A model generated the notes under the pieces. It made no database searches and had not been told where the DNA came from. It saw only the letters and a program-made list of their open reading frames with translations. Source: CAZXFH01 sp964640055 (lineage in GTDB: Bacteria; Fidelibacterota; UBA2242; JAFGTP01). From it: 64,000 bases of DNA. Below, one piece after another: positions 12,819-21,635 of the stretch. A program made the translations under genes and the position numbers. Positions within the stretch are counted from its first letter, which is position 1, and each line of letters begins with the position of its first letter. Location of the stretch: assembly GCA_964640055.1 (NCBI GenBank), contig CAZXFH010000016.1:1-64000 (forward strand), in the 5' to 3' direction.

Positions 12819-13301
12819 ATGGATTATCAATTTACAAGCCATTCTGCTACGGAAACCATGACCCTCGGATGGCGGCTATCTCAGGATCTGAAACAGGGTG
12901 ATGTCGTGCTCTTTATGGGCGATTTAGCCGCTGGCAAGACCACTATGATTAAAGGCGTTTGCTCCGGACTTGATGTGGCGCAGGATCTGGTCGGCAGCCC
13001 AACCTATACCCTGGTGAATGAATATCCAGGGAAAGTGCCGATTTATCATGTTGATTGTTACCGAGAAAATAATATTGAGGGCTGGTTGGAGATCGGGATT
13101 AATGACTACTTATATGGGAATGGCATTGTGCTCATCGAGTGGGCTGACAGAATTAAAGCCATATTACCGGCCGAAGCAATGGCGGTTTATTTGTTACAAA
13201 ATACCGCCCGTCAATCGCAGCGCTCTATTAAGATCAAGTCTAAAAGAAAACTCAACCATCTGGAATTGCCCCGGGAACAATTAAAGACGCCGCACTTTTA
13301 A
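12819..13301 (+). CDS. tsaE: tRNA threonylcarbamoyladenosine biosynthesis ATPase TsaE
   Basis: 160 residues. It has Walker A GDLAAGKTTMIKG (about residues 35-47), the SPTYTLVNEY segment, the YHVDCYR motif and the IEWADR motif, all diagnostic of TsaE (YjeE). TsaE drives the TsaB-TsaD complex that adds threonylcarbamoyl to A37 of ANN-decoding tRNAs. The C-terminal 25 residues are basic and extended relative to E. coli TsaE (153 aa). It is cotranscribed with porX. tsaB lies in this window at 40890; tsaD and tsaC do not. Confidence 0.95.
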   Translation: MDYQFTSHSATETMTLGWRLSQDLKQGDVVLFMGDLAAGKTTMIKGVCSGLDVAQDLVGSPTYTLVNEYPGKVPIYHVDCYRENNIEGWLEIGINDYLYGNGIVLIEWADRIKAILPAEAMAVYLLQNTARQSQRSIKIKSKRKLNHLELPREQLKTPHF

Positions 13302-13412
13302 GAAACGTTAGGCTGAAATCCTCCGGTCATTTTTAAAATATTAAACGATTCTAAAAGTATCATGAATTTTCAAACCGTTTAAAATAATATCGGTGATTCT
13401 TTGACCTAAAGA

Positions 13413-13436
13413 TATCACTTGATTATCGAAGTGATA
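13413..13436. promoter_or_regulatory. Candidate operator before the DUF177-rpmF-fab genes
   Basis: TATCACTT (13413-13420) and AAGTGATA (13429-13436) form a perfect 8-bp inverted repeat with an 8-nt spacer, 22 bp before the DUF177 start. It overlaps a possible promoter with -35 TTGACC at 13401. The position suits a regulator of fatty-acid synthesis, but it does not match an operator consensus I can name. Confidence 0.45.
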
Positions 13437-13458
13437 ACCAATAAATTTCCGTGCTATT

Positions 13459-13971
13459 ATGAAACTAAGATTAAGTTCATTAAAACAAGGTGTTCAAACA
13501 ATCGAATCCTCTATCAAGCCCTCAGCGCTTGGTATTCAGGATGATAATTTCCAAGATGACAGTCAGATTAAATTGTCAATTGATAAAGGTGAGCGGGAAA
13601 TTTATATCAATGCCCATATTCAAACGACAGCCAATTTTGTATGTGACCGCTGTGTGCAACCCTTTAAACAGAAAATCGCCGGACAGGTGACTATTATCTT
13701 AACCCCCACTGCGACCACCGATCAAGATAAAGAAGAGGATAATGTGATCACGATTAGTGAGGGCATGGATTTTGTTGATATTAGCAGTCAGTTAAGAGAT
13801 GCCCTGCTGCTGGAAGTTCCGATGAAAAAATTGTGTGATTCCCAATGTCAGGGACTCTGTCCCCACTGTGGTGTCAATTTAAATCATCAGGAATGTGATT
13901 GTAGTGAAATCGAATTTGACCCCCGCTGGGATAAACTACGCCAATTACGTAAAAAAATGATAAAGGAGTAA
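13459..13971 (+). CDS. yceD: DUF177 / YceD-family protein
   Basis: 170 residues. A CDRCVQPF motif in the middle (about residue 72) and a C-terminal cysteine cluster (CDSQCQGLCPHCGVNLNHQECDC) define the DUF177 family. YceD affects 23S rRNA accumulation in E. coli and plants. Family members nearly always lie directly before rpmF, as here (5 bp gap). The C-terminal cysteines could form a zinc site. No good ribosome binding site is visible before the ATG. The protein ends in basic KLRQLRKKMIKE, consistent with RNA contact. Confidence 0.92.
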   Translation: MKLRLSSLKQGVQTIESSIKPSALGIQDDNFQDDSQIKLSIDKGEREIYINAHIQTTANFVCDRCVQPFKQKIAGQVTIILTPTATTDQDKEEDNVITISEGMDFVDISSQLRDALLLEVPMKKLCDSQCQGLCPHCGVNLNHQECDCSEIEFDPRWDKLRQLRKKMIKE

Positions 13972-13976
13972 AATCC

Positions 13977-14156
13977 GTGGCACTACCAAAGCGTAAGACC
14001 TCAAAGTCAAGACGGAATAAAAGAAGAACCCATTGGAAACTCAAACCCAATACCGTAGCCCGATGCCCGCAATGTGATGAAATGAAGTTACCCCATCGTG
14101 CTTGCCCGAATTGTGGTTACTATAACGGACGTCAGGTACTTTCCGCAAAAAGCTGA
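13977..14156 (+). CDS. rpmF: 50S ribosomal protein L32
   Basis: 59 residues from a GTG start with AAAGGAG 8 nt upstream. The N-terminus ALPKRKTSKSRRNKRRTHW is the conserved basic L32 start. A zinc ribbon CPQC...CPNC follows, then the GYYNGRQVL tail. The cysteines make this the zinc-binding (C+) form. It is translationally close to DUF177, the normal order. plsX, normally next, is missing. Confidence 0.97.
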   Translation: MALPKRKTSKSRRNKRRTHWKLKPNTVARCPQCDEMKLPHRACPNCGYYNGRQVLSAKS

Positions 14157-14220
14157 ATTGGATACCTTAGAAAAACATCAATTTTTAATTGCTTATTAAA
14201 GCGGTTCTTAATATTTTTCG

Positions 14221-14249
14221 GGGAGGGTATTTTTAGTCCTCTTTTTTTT
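14221..14249 (+). terminator. Weak terminator or attenuator between rpmF and fabH
   Basis: GGGAGG pairs imperfectly with CCTCTT (four Watson-Crick pairs plus wobbles) around an 11-nt loop, and eight Ts follow from 14242. The short stem suggests partial termination before fabH. It occupies the position where plsX is usually found. Confidence 0.35.
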
Positions 14250-14286
14250 ATAGGTAAATCGCTACAACGAGGGATTTTTATTTGGC

Positions 14287-15291
14287 ATGAAAAAAATTAA
14301 GGCGACCATCAGCGCTTTGGGTAGATACCTACCGGAGCGGATTCTTACTAATAAAGATCTGGAAAAAATGGTTGAAACTTCTGATGAGTGGATCCAGTCG
14401 CGTACCGGTATAATCGAACGACATATTGCCACCGCAGATGAAGCTGCTTCTGATATGGGCATAAAGGCGTTTGAAGATCTTTATCAGCGTTTTAAAATTG
14501 ATCCGGGTGATCTTGATTTGATAGTTGTCGCAACCATTACCCCGGACATGTTTTTCCCGTCTACTACAGCGATTATTCAAAATGGTATTGGTGCCAAGAA
14601 TGCCTGGGGATTTGATATTTCAGCTGCCTGTTCCGGATTTATTTATGCGCTGGACGTGGCCAGAACCTATGTAGAATCAGGAGAGTATAAAAAGGTGCTT
14701 GTGGTGAGTGCGGAGAAGATGAGCGCGATTACAGATTATACAGATCGGAATACGTGTGTTCTTTTCGGTGATGCTGCGACTGCTGTTTTGCTGGAACCTA
14801 CCATAGCTGAAAATGAGGGCATCATTGACTCCATCACCAGAATGGATGGCTCCGGTAAGGATCATTTATATATGTCTGCCGGCGGCAGCCGCAATCCGGC
14901 GACCCATGCGACCGTCCAGAAGAGAATGCACTTTATTCGGCAGGAGGGGCGTACAGTCTTTAAATTCGCGGTTAGTTATATGGCTGATGTGACTGAGGAG
15001 ATATTAGAACGCAACGGTTATCAGGGCAAAGATGTCCAGTTATTTGTTCCTCATCAGGCTAATAAACGGATCATTGACGCCAGCGCCAGACGCCTAAAAT
15101 TGCGGGAAGAACAGGTTTTGACCAATATCGATAAATATGCAAACACCACGGCGGCCACGATTCCCTTAGGACTAATTGATGCGATGGAAGACAAGCGCAT
15201 TCGAAAAGGCGATCTAGTGGTTTTAGCAGCCTTTGGTGCCGGGTTTACCTGGGGAGCAACATTATTGAAATGGGGTATTAATCATGACTAA
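14287..15291 (+). CDS. fabH: 3-oxoacyl-ACP synthase III (KAS III)
   Basis: 334 residues. The catalytic triad is visible: Cys115 (ISAACSGF), His in PHQANKRIID, and Asn in YANTTAATIPL. It condenses acetyl-CoA or a branched acyl-CoA with malonyl-ACP to start fatty-acid synthesis. The N-terminus carries the conserved DEWIQSRTGI segment that binds CoA. It overlaps fabD by 8 nt and opens the fabH-fabD-fabG-acpP-fabF run. Confidence 0.98.
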   Translation: MKKIKATISALGRYLPERILTNKDLEKMVETSDEWIQSRTGIIERHIATADEAASDMGIKAFEDLYQRFKIDPGDLDLIVVATITPDMFFPSTTAIIQNGIGAKNAWGFDISAACSGFIYALDVARTYVESGEYKKVLVVSAEKMSAITDYTDRNTCVLFGDAATAVLLEPTIAENEGIIDSITRMDGSGKDHLYMSAGGSRNPATHATVQKRMHFIRQEGRTVFKFAVSYMADVTEEILERNGYQGKDVQLFVPHQANKRIIDASARRLKLREEQVLTNIDKYANTTAATIPLGLIDAMEDKRIRKGDLVVLAAFGAGFTWGATLLKWGINHD

Positions 15292-16210
15292 GTTCGCCTT
15301 TGTCTTTCCCGGACAGGCATCCCAATTTGTCGGAATGGGCAAGGATTTGTATCACAAATGCCGCCTGGTATCTGAATTTTATGATCAGGCTGAAGGTCAG
15401 TTTGATTTTTCACTGAAAGAATTATCTTTTTACGGCCCCTTGAAGGAGTTAACCAAGACCAAGGTTACCCAGCCCGCTATATTTGTTCATTCCGTAGGCC
15501 TCTATGAGGAGCTTCAAGCTAAAGGATGTGTGCCTGCGGCGGTTGCCGGACACAGTTTAGGCGAATATTCTGCTTTGGTGGCAGCCGGAGCACTCTCTTT
15601 TAAAGAGGGCTTACAGCTGGTAAAAGTACGCGCGGAACAGATGCAGATGGCCACCGAGCATAGTACGGGCACCATGGCCGCGATTGTCGGATTATCCTAT
15701 GAGAAAGTTAAAACTGTATTAGACGAGTCTCAGGCGTCGGGCATTTGTAATATTGCCAACTATAATTCTCCCGTACAAATTGTGATTAGTGGAGAGACGT
15801 CTGCGGTACAATCGGCCATGATGTCCTTAAAAAAAGCTGGTGCTAAACGGGCCATTGAACTTTCTGTCGGCGGAGCCTTTCACTCACCACTTATGGAGGA
15901 TGCCCGTGTTAAATTAAAAGAAGCCCTGGATGCTGCCCATTTCACAGAGCCCCAGTTTCCGATTTACTCTAATGTTACCGGGACACCCACTAAAGATCCG
16001 CAAGTAATCAAAGAGCGGTTAAATGCACAGCTGACATCCCCGGTGCTGTGGGTTAATACTATTGAGAATATGATAACCGATGGATTTGAAAAATTCATTG
16101 AGGTGGGTCCGGGGAAAGTGCTCCAAGGACTAATTAAGCGGATTTCAAAACAGGTCACGCTGCAAGGTGTTTCAAGTAATGAGGATTTAAAGAGTATCGA
16201 ATGCGCTTAG
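15284..16210 (+). CDS. fabD: Malonyl-CoA:ACP transacylase
   Basis: 308 residues. FPGQASQFVGMG lies at the start, the nucleophile Ser sits in GHSLGEYSAL (about residue 90), and the catalytic His is in GGAFHSPLM. It transfers malonyl from CoA to ACP. The start overlaps the fabH stop by 8 nt and its stop overlaps the fabG start by 10 nt, so translation is probably coupled. Confidence 0.98.
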   Translation: MTKFAFVFPGQASQFVGMGKDLYHKCRLVSEFYDQAEGQFDFSLKELSFYGPLKELTKTKVTQPAIFVHSVGLYEELQAKGCVPAAVAGHSLGEYSALVAAGALSFKEGLQLVKVRAEQMQMATEHSTGTMAAIVGLSYEKVKTVLDESQASGICNIANYNSPVQIVISGETSAVQSAMMSLKKAGAKRAIELSVGGAFHSPLMEDARVKLKEALDAAHFTEPQFPIYSNVTGTPTKDPQVIKERLNAQLTSPVLWVNTIENMITDGFEKFIEVGPGKVLQGLIKRISKQVTLQGVSSNEDLKSIECA

Positions 16211-16947
16211 ATTTTTCAGATGAAATAGTTGTCGTTACGGGCTCCGGAAGAGGAATCGGCTATAAAATTGCAGAAAAATTTGCCCAAGCCGGTGCAACTG
16301 TAGTTCTTTCCGATTATAATCAAGATGCGCTTAAGAATGCCCAAAAGAATTTTAGCCAGCAAGGTTATCAGTTTTCAGCCATTCCTTGTGATATAACAAA
16401 TCCCGATGAAGTAACTGCGCTAATTAAAAAAACTCTTGTTCAATATGAAAAAATTGATATCCTCATTAACAATGCCGGTATAACGCGGGATAACCTGTTG
16501 CTCCGCATGAAGGATAAAGACTGGGATCAGGTCATGGAGACCAACCTGAAAGGTGTTTTTTTAACCACCCGGGCCATTACCAGATATTTCATGAAACAGC
16601 GCTATGGTAAAATTATTAATATCACCTCAGTTGTCGGTATTACCGGAAATGCGGGTCAAGCCAACTATGCCGCCAGTAAAGCCGGTTTGATCGGCTTTTC
16701 GAGGTCGGTCGCTAAAGAGCTGGCCAGCCGGAATGTTACCGTTAATTTAATCGCCCCAGGGTTTATCGAAACTGAGATGACGGCCAATTTACCGCCGCAA
16801 GCCAAAGAAAGTTTTTTGGATAAGATACCCTTGAATAGAGCCGGTCAACCAGAGGATGTCGCCAATGTGGTTTTGTTTTTAGCCTCATCTTTGGCGGATT
16901 ACATTACTGGCCAGGTGCTCACCGTAGATGGTGGGATGACAATGTAA
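16201..16947 (+). CDS. fabG: 3-oxoacyl-ACP reductase
   Basis: 248 residues, short-chain dehydrogenase. It has the cofactor motif GSGRGIG (about 14-20), NNAGITRDN, catalytic Ser in NITSVVG, and YAASKAG with Tyr/Lys. The C-terminus [13 protein letters not shown] is typical of FabG. It reduces beta-ketoacyl-ACP with NADPH. It overlaps fabD and is followed by acpP 20 bp on. Confidence 0.97.
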   Translation: MRLDFSDEIVVVTGSGRGIGYKIAEKFAQAGATVVLSDYNQDALKNAQKNFSQQGYQFSAIPCDITNPDEVTALIKKTLVQYEKIDILINNAGITRDNLLLRMKDKDWDQVMETNLKGVFLTTRAITRYFMKQRYGKIINITSVVGITGNAGQANYAASKAGLIGFSRSVAKELASRNVTVNLIAPGFIETEMTANLPPQAKESFLDKIPLNRAGQPEDVANVVLFLASSLADYITGQVLTVDGGMTM

Positions 16948-16967
16948 CTTTTAAGCAGGAGGATAAA

Positions 16968-17201
16968 ATGGACTATCTTGAGAAAATTAAAGAGATCACC
17001 GCAGACAAATTGGGAATTGACGAATCTAAAGTGACAGCAGACGCTTCTTTTATCGATGATTTAGGTGCCGACTCATTGGATACAGTGGAACTCATTATGA
17101 AGATGGAAGAGGAGTTTGATCTGGAAATTCCGGACGAAGAGGCTGAAAAACTCAGAACAGTCGGTGATGTGGTCAAATATTTAGATTCAAAAAACAAATA
17201 A
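16968..17201 (+). CDS. acpP: Acyl carrier protein
   Basis: 77 residues, acidic. The phosphopantetheine attachment site is Ser36 in [13 protein letters not shown] strong AGGAGG ribosome binding site lies 6 nt before the ATG, fitting the high expression needed for ACP. It sits between fabG and fabF, as in most bacteria. Confidence 0.99.
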   Translation: MDYLEKIKEITADKLGIDESKVTADASFIDDLGADSLDTVELIMKMEEEFDLEIPDEEAEKLRTVGDVVKYLDSKNK

Positions 17202-17224
17202 CTCATTTAAATCAGAATCCACCT

Positions 17225-18469
17225 ATGAAGAAAAGAGTTGTAATCACCGGTATGGGTGTTATTACGCCCGTTGGTAATGATGTTGCCAGTTTTTGGGAAA
17301 ACAATCTAAAAGTGGCCAATGGCATCAATAAGATCCAAGCCTTTGGAACTGAGGGGTTGGCAGTCCAAATTGCTGCGGAAGTAAAGGATTTCGATCCGAC
17401 GGACTATCTGAGTCTAAAAGAGTCCAAGCGTATGGATCGGGTAACCCAATTTGCCATGGCCGCCTGTCAACAGGCTCTGGAAAACTCAGGATTAATAGGG
17501 GCTGGTTATTCTCCGGAAAGAGTGGGAGTGGTTACCGGATCCGGGATCGGAGGCATCAGCACCCTTGAGCAACAGCATAGTATCATCATGAAAGGCAAGA
17601 CCCGGTTTGTAAGTCCCTTTTTTGTGCCGATGATGATTGCAGATATTATTCCCGGACATATTTCAATAAAGTGGAATTTTAAAGGCCCTAATTATTCTGT
17701 GGCTTCAGCCTGTGCTACTTCGACCCATGCCATTGGTACCGCACTACGGCACATTTTGAGTGATGAAGCCGATGTGATGGTTACCGGCGGATCGGAAGCC
17801 AGTATCACACCGCTGGCCTTAGCGGGCTTTACGAATATGAAAGCCCTTTCGCAAAATAATGCAAATCCCGCCAAAGCCAGCCGACCTTTTGATAATAAAC
17901 GCGATGGGTTTATTATCGGAGAAGGAGCCGGAATTATCGTGCTGGAGGATCTGGAGCATGCGAGAAAGCGTAACGCACCTATCTATGGTGAAATTATTGG
18001 CTATGGTTTCACTGCTGATGCCCATCATATAACTGCCCCTCATCCGGAAGGAGAGGGGGCCATTCAGGCCATGCGACTAGCCATGCAAATGGGAGGTGTA
18101 TCCCAACAGGATGTCAGCTATATTAACGCCCATGGAACTTCCACACAACTTAATGATAAATCGGAAACCATGGCGATTAAATCTTTGTTTGGAGACCATG
18201 CCTATGATTTGCAGATAAGTTCTACAAAATCCATGATAGGACATTTATTAGGGGCGGCCGGTGCGGTCGAATTTATTGCCATGTTAAAAGCCCTTGAACA
18301 ACAGGTAATTCCCCCGACCCGGAATTATGAATTTCCGGATCCTGAATGTGATCTGAATTATACCCCCAATAAACCCGTGGAAAAGGAATTTGAATTTGCC
18401 CTGAGTAATAATTTTGGATTTGGGGGGCATAACGCAGTCTTGGCGGCAAAAAGATATCGGCCTGAATAG
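17225..18469 (+). CDS. fabF: 3-oxoacyl-ACP synthase II (KAS II)
   Basis: 414 residues. Catalytic Cys163 (ASACATSTHAIG), the first His in NAHGTSTQLNDKSE, and the second His in STKSMIGHLLGAAG are all present, along with the C-terminal NNFGFGGHNA loop. It elongates acyl-ACP with malonyl-ACP. It is 23 bp after acpP. The length is standard. Confidence 0.98.
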   Translation: MKKRVVITGMGVITPVGNDVASFWENNLKVANGINKIQAFGTEGLAVQIAAEVKDFDPTDYLSLKESKRMDRVTQFAMAACQQALENSGLIGAGYSPERVGVVTGSGIGGISTLEQQHSIIMKGKTRFVSPFFVPMMIADIIPGHISIKWNFKGPNYSVASACATSTHAIGTALRHILSDEADVMVTGGSEASITPLALAGFTNMKALSQNNANPAKASRPFDNKRDGFIIGEGAGIIVLEDLEHARKRNAPIYGEIIGYGFTADAHHITAPHPEGEGAIQAMRLAMQMGGVSQQDVSYINAHGTSTQLNDKSETMAIKSLFGDHAYDLQISSTKSMIGHLLGAAGAVEFIAMLKALEQQVIPPTRNYEFPDPECDLNYTPNKPVEKEFEFALSNNFGFGGHNAVLAAKRYRPE

Positions 18470-18473
18470 ATAA

Positions 18474-19172
18474 TTGTTAAAAATCTTAAAAAAAATATTT
18501 GGTACCCCATCCGAACTTGAAAGTAGGATGGGGTATAGTTTTAAAAATCCTAATTTGCTGAACAGAGCTCTGCGGCATCGTTCGGCAGCAACGGAACACG
18601 ATGCTTCCTACGAACGGCTGGAGTTTTTAGGCGATGCTGTCCTGGATCTCGTTATTTCCGAATATCTGTATAAGCGCTATCCCAAGTATGATGAAGGCAA
18701 GTTAACAAAATATCGAGCCAGTTTGGTAAACCGGGAATTCTTGTATCATACGGCCTGCCGTTTAGACCTGTATAAATATTGTGTTGTTGATAAGAGCGTG
18801 GATTTAAAGAATCAGGCAACCTTAAAGAAAATGCTGGCCGGAATAATTGAGGCCCTGATCGGGGCTATTTATCTCGAAAAAGGATTGAAAGCAGCCCGCG
18901 AGTTAATTAATGAGTGGATCCTGGATGAAGAACAGTTATCGCAAACAGAGGCCCATAATTATAAAGGACAACTGCTGGAGTTATGTCAGCAATCGAATAT
19001 TGACTTGCCCTTATTTGTAATAGAACATGAGAGCGGTCCCGATCACGCCAAAGAATATACAATTGCCGTATATATTCAGGGGGAAAAACTGGGACAAGGA
19101 ATAAGTAGCACTAAGAAGGAAGCTGAACAACAAGCCGCTGCTCAGGCTTTAAATAAGCTTCCCAGTGGGTGA
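18474..19172 (+). CDS. rnc: Ribonuclease III
   Basis: 232 residues from a TTG start, chosen because it keeps the conserved ELESRMGYSFKNP lead-in; an ATG at 18528 would remove 18 residues. The catalytic signature ERLEFLGDAVLDLVISEYL (about residues 44-62) and downstream acidic residues are intact. A double-stranded RNA binding domain occupies the last 70 residues, starting NYKGQLLELCQQ. It processes rRNA precursors such as the 23S stalk in this window. It follows fabF by 4 bp, a common fab-rnc linkage. No clear ribosome binding site is present. Confidence 0.96.
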   Translation: MLKILKKIFGTPSELESRMGYSFKNPNLLNRALRHRSAATEHDASYERLEFLGDAVLDLVISEYLYKRYPKYDEGKLTKYRASLVNREFLYHTACRLDLYKYCVVDKSVDLKNQATLKKMLAGIIEALIGAIYLEKGLKAARELINEWILDEEQLSQTEAHNYKGQLLELCQQSNIDLPLFVIEHESGPDHAKEYTIAVYIQGEKLGQGISSTKKEAEQQAAAQALNKLPSG

Positions 19173-19191
19173 TTATATAATAATAAGCGGG

Positions 19192-19800
19192 TCAGCCTTT
19201 TTTCTGACTTTGTCCGGAATCCTCCAGAGAGTTAATCTCATCCCGTAACTGTGCCGCTAATTCATAATTCTCTTTATCAATAGCTGCCTGTAATTTCATC
19301 TGGAGTTCAAATAAGCGATCCAAATTTTCTTTTTCCGGTAATTCCGAAGTTGACCGGTCTATTTTGGACTTGGCAGTTGAAGCCACCTGACCGGCGGATT
19401 TCATTACTTTTTCGGCAACGAAAATATTACCCCCTAACCGAATTGCCAGAGCAATCGCATCACTTGGGCGGGAATCAACGGCAAATAATTTTTGTTTTTC
19501 CCGGTGGTTCATTAATATATTGGCATAGAAAGTGCCGTCAATCAGATCGTTAACAATTACCTCTTTTAATTCTAATCCCTGATCTTTTATGAAACGGGCA
19601 AACAAATCGTGCGTTAAGGGCCGTGGCATTTTTAATTTTTCCAGCCCCAGGGCAATGGCTTGGGCCTCGTAAACCCCGACAATAATCGGTAATTGACGCT
19701 TCCCCTGTAGTTCTTTCAGCAGGATTGCATATCCCTTACTGGGAGGATAGAACATGATTTTATCTAATTTGACACGTATTTTTGATTTTTTATCCACCAT
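19192..19800 (-). CDS. Bifunctional nuclease (BFN/DUF151) with C-terminal UVR motif
   Basis: 202 residues. An ATG at 19800 is preferred over the upstream GTG because AAAGG sits 5 nt before it. Residues about 8-130 match the DUF151 fold (PIIVGVYEAQAIALGLE, then VDSRPSDAIALAIR), described as a DNase/RNase in plants and found in many bacteria. After a Ser/Lys linker, residues about 165-195 form a UvrB/UvrC-like motif (LQMKLQAAIDKENYELAAQLRDEI), a helical hairpin for protein contact. This two-domain form is common in the FCB group. It is convergent with rnc. Confidence 0.9.
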   Translation of the reverse strand: MVDKKSKIRVKLDKIMFYPPSKGYAILLKELQGKRQLPIIVGVYEAQAIALGLEKLKMPRPLTHDLFARFIKDQGLELKEVIVNDLIDGTFYANILMNHREKQKLFAVDSRPSDAIALAIRLGGNIFVAEKVMKSAGQVASTAKSKIDRSTSELPEKENLDRLFELQMKLQAAIDKENYELAAQLRDEINSLEDSGQSQKKG

Positions 19801-19898
19801 GGTCACCTTTTTATTTTATTAAGAAAAAAACTTTATTTGCTGCTTTAAAGGAACACATAAAGTGGCCGACATCAAGGAACAAAATTGTTCCATCACCA

Positions 19899-21629
19899 TT
19901 AACCATCTGGTGTAATATGTTCCCGGTAGAATGAACGGAGTAAGTTGTAAATGGTATAGGCACTGGTGCTTGATAGAATATTTTCGCGGAGTGATTGGGC
20001 TTTATGTATATTTAAGTTTTTAACCTCTTGATTGATCTGATGGAAAGCATTGGTGCTAACGCTGACATTACGGATACCGACCGCAGCAAGACCTATCAGT
20101 GCATAGGGATCGCTACCCATTTCACCGCATACGGCTACGGGAATACCATGTTTTTCACCGGTTTCTACAATCTGTTTAATAGCCTTGAACATTTTCGGAT
20201 GGTAGTGATTTTTGATCAGGGTTTCATCGCGTTCCCCGCCCATAAGGTAGAGGGCTAGATCATTGGTACCAATACTGAAAAAGGCCACCGCTTGACCGGG
20301 CAGTTGATTGAGGTGGTCAAGAATTGATTTGGTTTCAATCATTACTCCCAGATCAATATTTTGATCAAACCGGATTCGGTCCGCTTTTAAAGTGGCTTTT
20401 ACTTCCTCTAGAAGGGTTTTGCTCTTGGCAACTTCTTCCAGATTGGAAACCATGGGCAGCATAATTTTCACTGGTCCTAAGGCACTGACACGCAGAATAG
20501 CACGAAACTGGGTTTTTAGAATCTCAGGATTTTCCAAACAAAATTGAATCCCGCCCCAGTCCTGGAAAGATTTATCTTTATGAAAAATTTCCATATCAAG
20601 CATGGCTACGAATTTATCACGACCGAAATCAAAGGTTCGAAAAATGACCGGAATCCCCTGTGCCTTTTCAACGACCTTTTTATAGGCTTTATACTGATCT
20701 TCTTCATTAGGGATTGCATTGCGCTCGATACTTAAAAATTCTGTTCGGAAAAGTCCGATACTGTGGGCGGCGGAAATGTCAATGGCGTCCAACTCACTGA
20801 TAAAACCGGCATTAACTGAGACGTGGAAAGGAACCCCATCCTTTGTTTGTTCAACCGACTTATCAGTGACCGCTCTTTTACTTTTTTCGAATTCTGCTAA
20901 TCTGTTTTGATAATAGGCCCGGGTTTGAGTGTCGGGGTCAAGGATGACTTGTCCCTCGTAAGCATCTATAATGACCTCGGATTTTTCCGCAATTTTTTCA
21001 CAGTGGGTAACATTAGAGATATAAGGAATCCCAAAGGCTTTTGACAGGATTGCAATATGTGAATCAACCCCACCGATTTTTGTGATAATGCCCAGTGCTT
21101 TTTGGGGATCGAGATGGATCAGGTCGGAAGGCGAGATACGTTCGCTGACAAATATAACTGGTTCATCCACATCCACAACCATGTAATTGTCCTTGGACAT
21201 TAAATGATGGATCATACGCTTTTTTACGTCATCGATATCGACATCGCGTTGTTTGTGATATTCCGAGCGACTTTTAGATAATATGTTGGCATATTTGGAG
21301 AGGACTTCAAAGAAACTCTGCACTGCATTCTTATGTTCGTTGTGGATTGTTTTTTCTACCTCCGCGAGAATATCTTCGTCCGTCAGGATCATCAGCTGGC
21401 CATCAATTATGCGGGCATGATCTTCGTCTAAGTGGTGTAGCACCAACTCACGGATTTGAGATAATTCGTTCACACATTTGGAAATCGCCTTATGCAGGCG
21501 GAGCAATTCCTGAGATACATCCTCTTTGTCTATAGAATGGGAGGGAATAGAGAACTGGTTGGGGATAAAATGATAGGTTGGTCCGATAGCGATTCCTGCT
21601 GTAATCTTTTCGCCTTTAATTTTTTTCAT
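19899..21629 (-). CDS. ptsI: PEP-protein phosphotransferase, PTS enzyme I
   Basis: 576 residues, the normal EI length. The N-terminal domain carries the phospho-His191 in TKIGGVDSHIAILSKAFG. The PEP-binding barrel has GLFRTEFLS, FRTFDFGRDK, IGTNDLALY, and the catalytic Cys in VAVCGEMGSDP. EI takes phosphate from PEP and gives it to HPr, whose gene is 6 bp upstream. No EIIA, EIIB or EIIC gene is nearby, so the pair may serve regulation rather than sugar uptake. AAGGT precedes the ATG. Confidence 0.97.
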   Translation of the reverse strand: MKKIKGEKITAGIAIGPTYHFIPNQFSIPSHSIDKEDVSQELLRLHKAISKCVNELSQIRELVLHHLDEDHARIIDGQLMILTDEDILAEVEKTIHNEHKNAVQSFFEVLSKYANILSKSRSEYHKQRDVDIDDVKKRMIHHLMSKDNYMVVDVDEPVIFVSERISPSDLIHLDPQKALGIITKIGGVDSHIAILSKAFGIPYISNVTHCEKIAEKSEVIIDAYEGQVILDPDTQTRAYYQNRLAEFEKSKRAVTDKSVEQTKDGVPFHVSVNAGFISELDAIDISAAHSIGLFRTEFLSIERNAIPNEEDQYKAYKKVVEKAQGIPVIFRTFDFGRDKFVAMLDMEIFHKDKSFQDWGGIQFCLENPEILKTQFRAILRVSALGPVKIMLPMVSNLEEVAKSKTLLEEVKATLKADRIRFDQNIDLGVMIETKSILDHLNQLPGQAVAFFSIGTNDLALYLMGGERDETLIKNHYHPKMFKAIKQIVETGEKHGIPVAVCGEMGSDPYALIGLAAVGIRNVSVSTNAFHQINQEVKNLNIHKAQSLRENILSSTSAYTIYNLLRSFYREHITPDG

Positions 21630-21635
21630 AGTACC

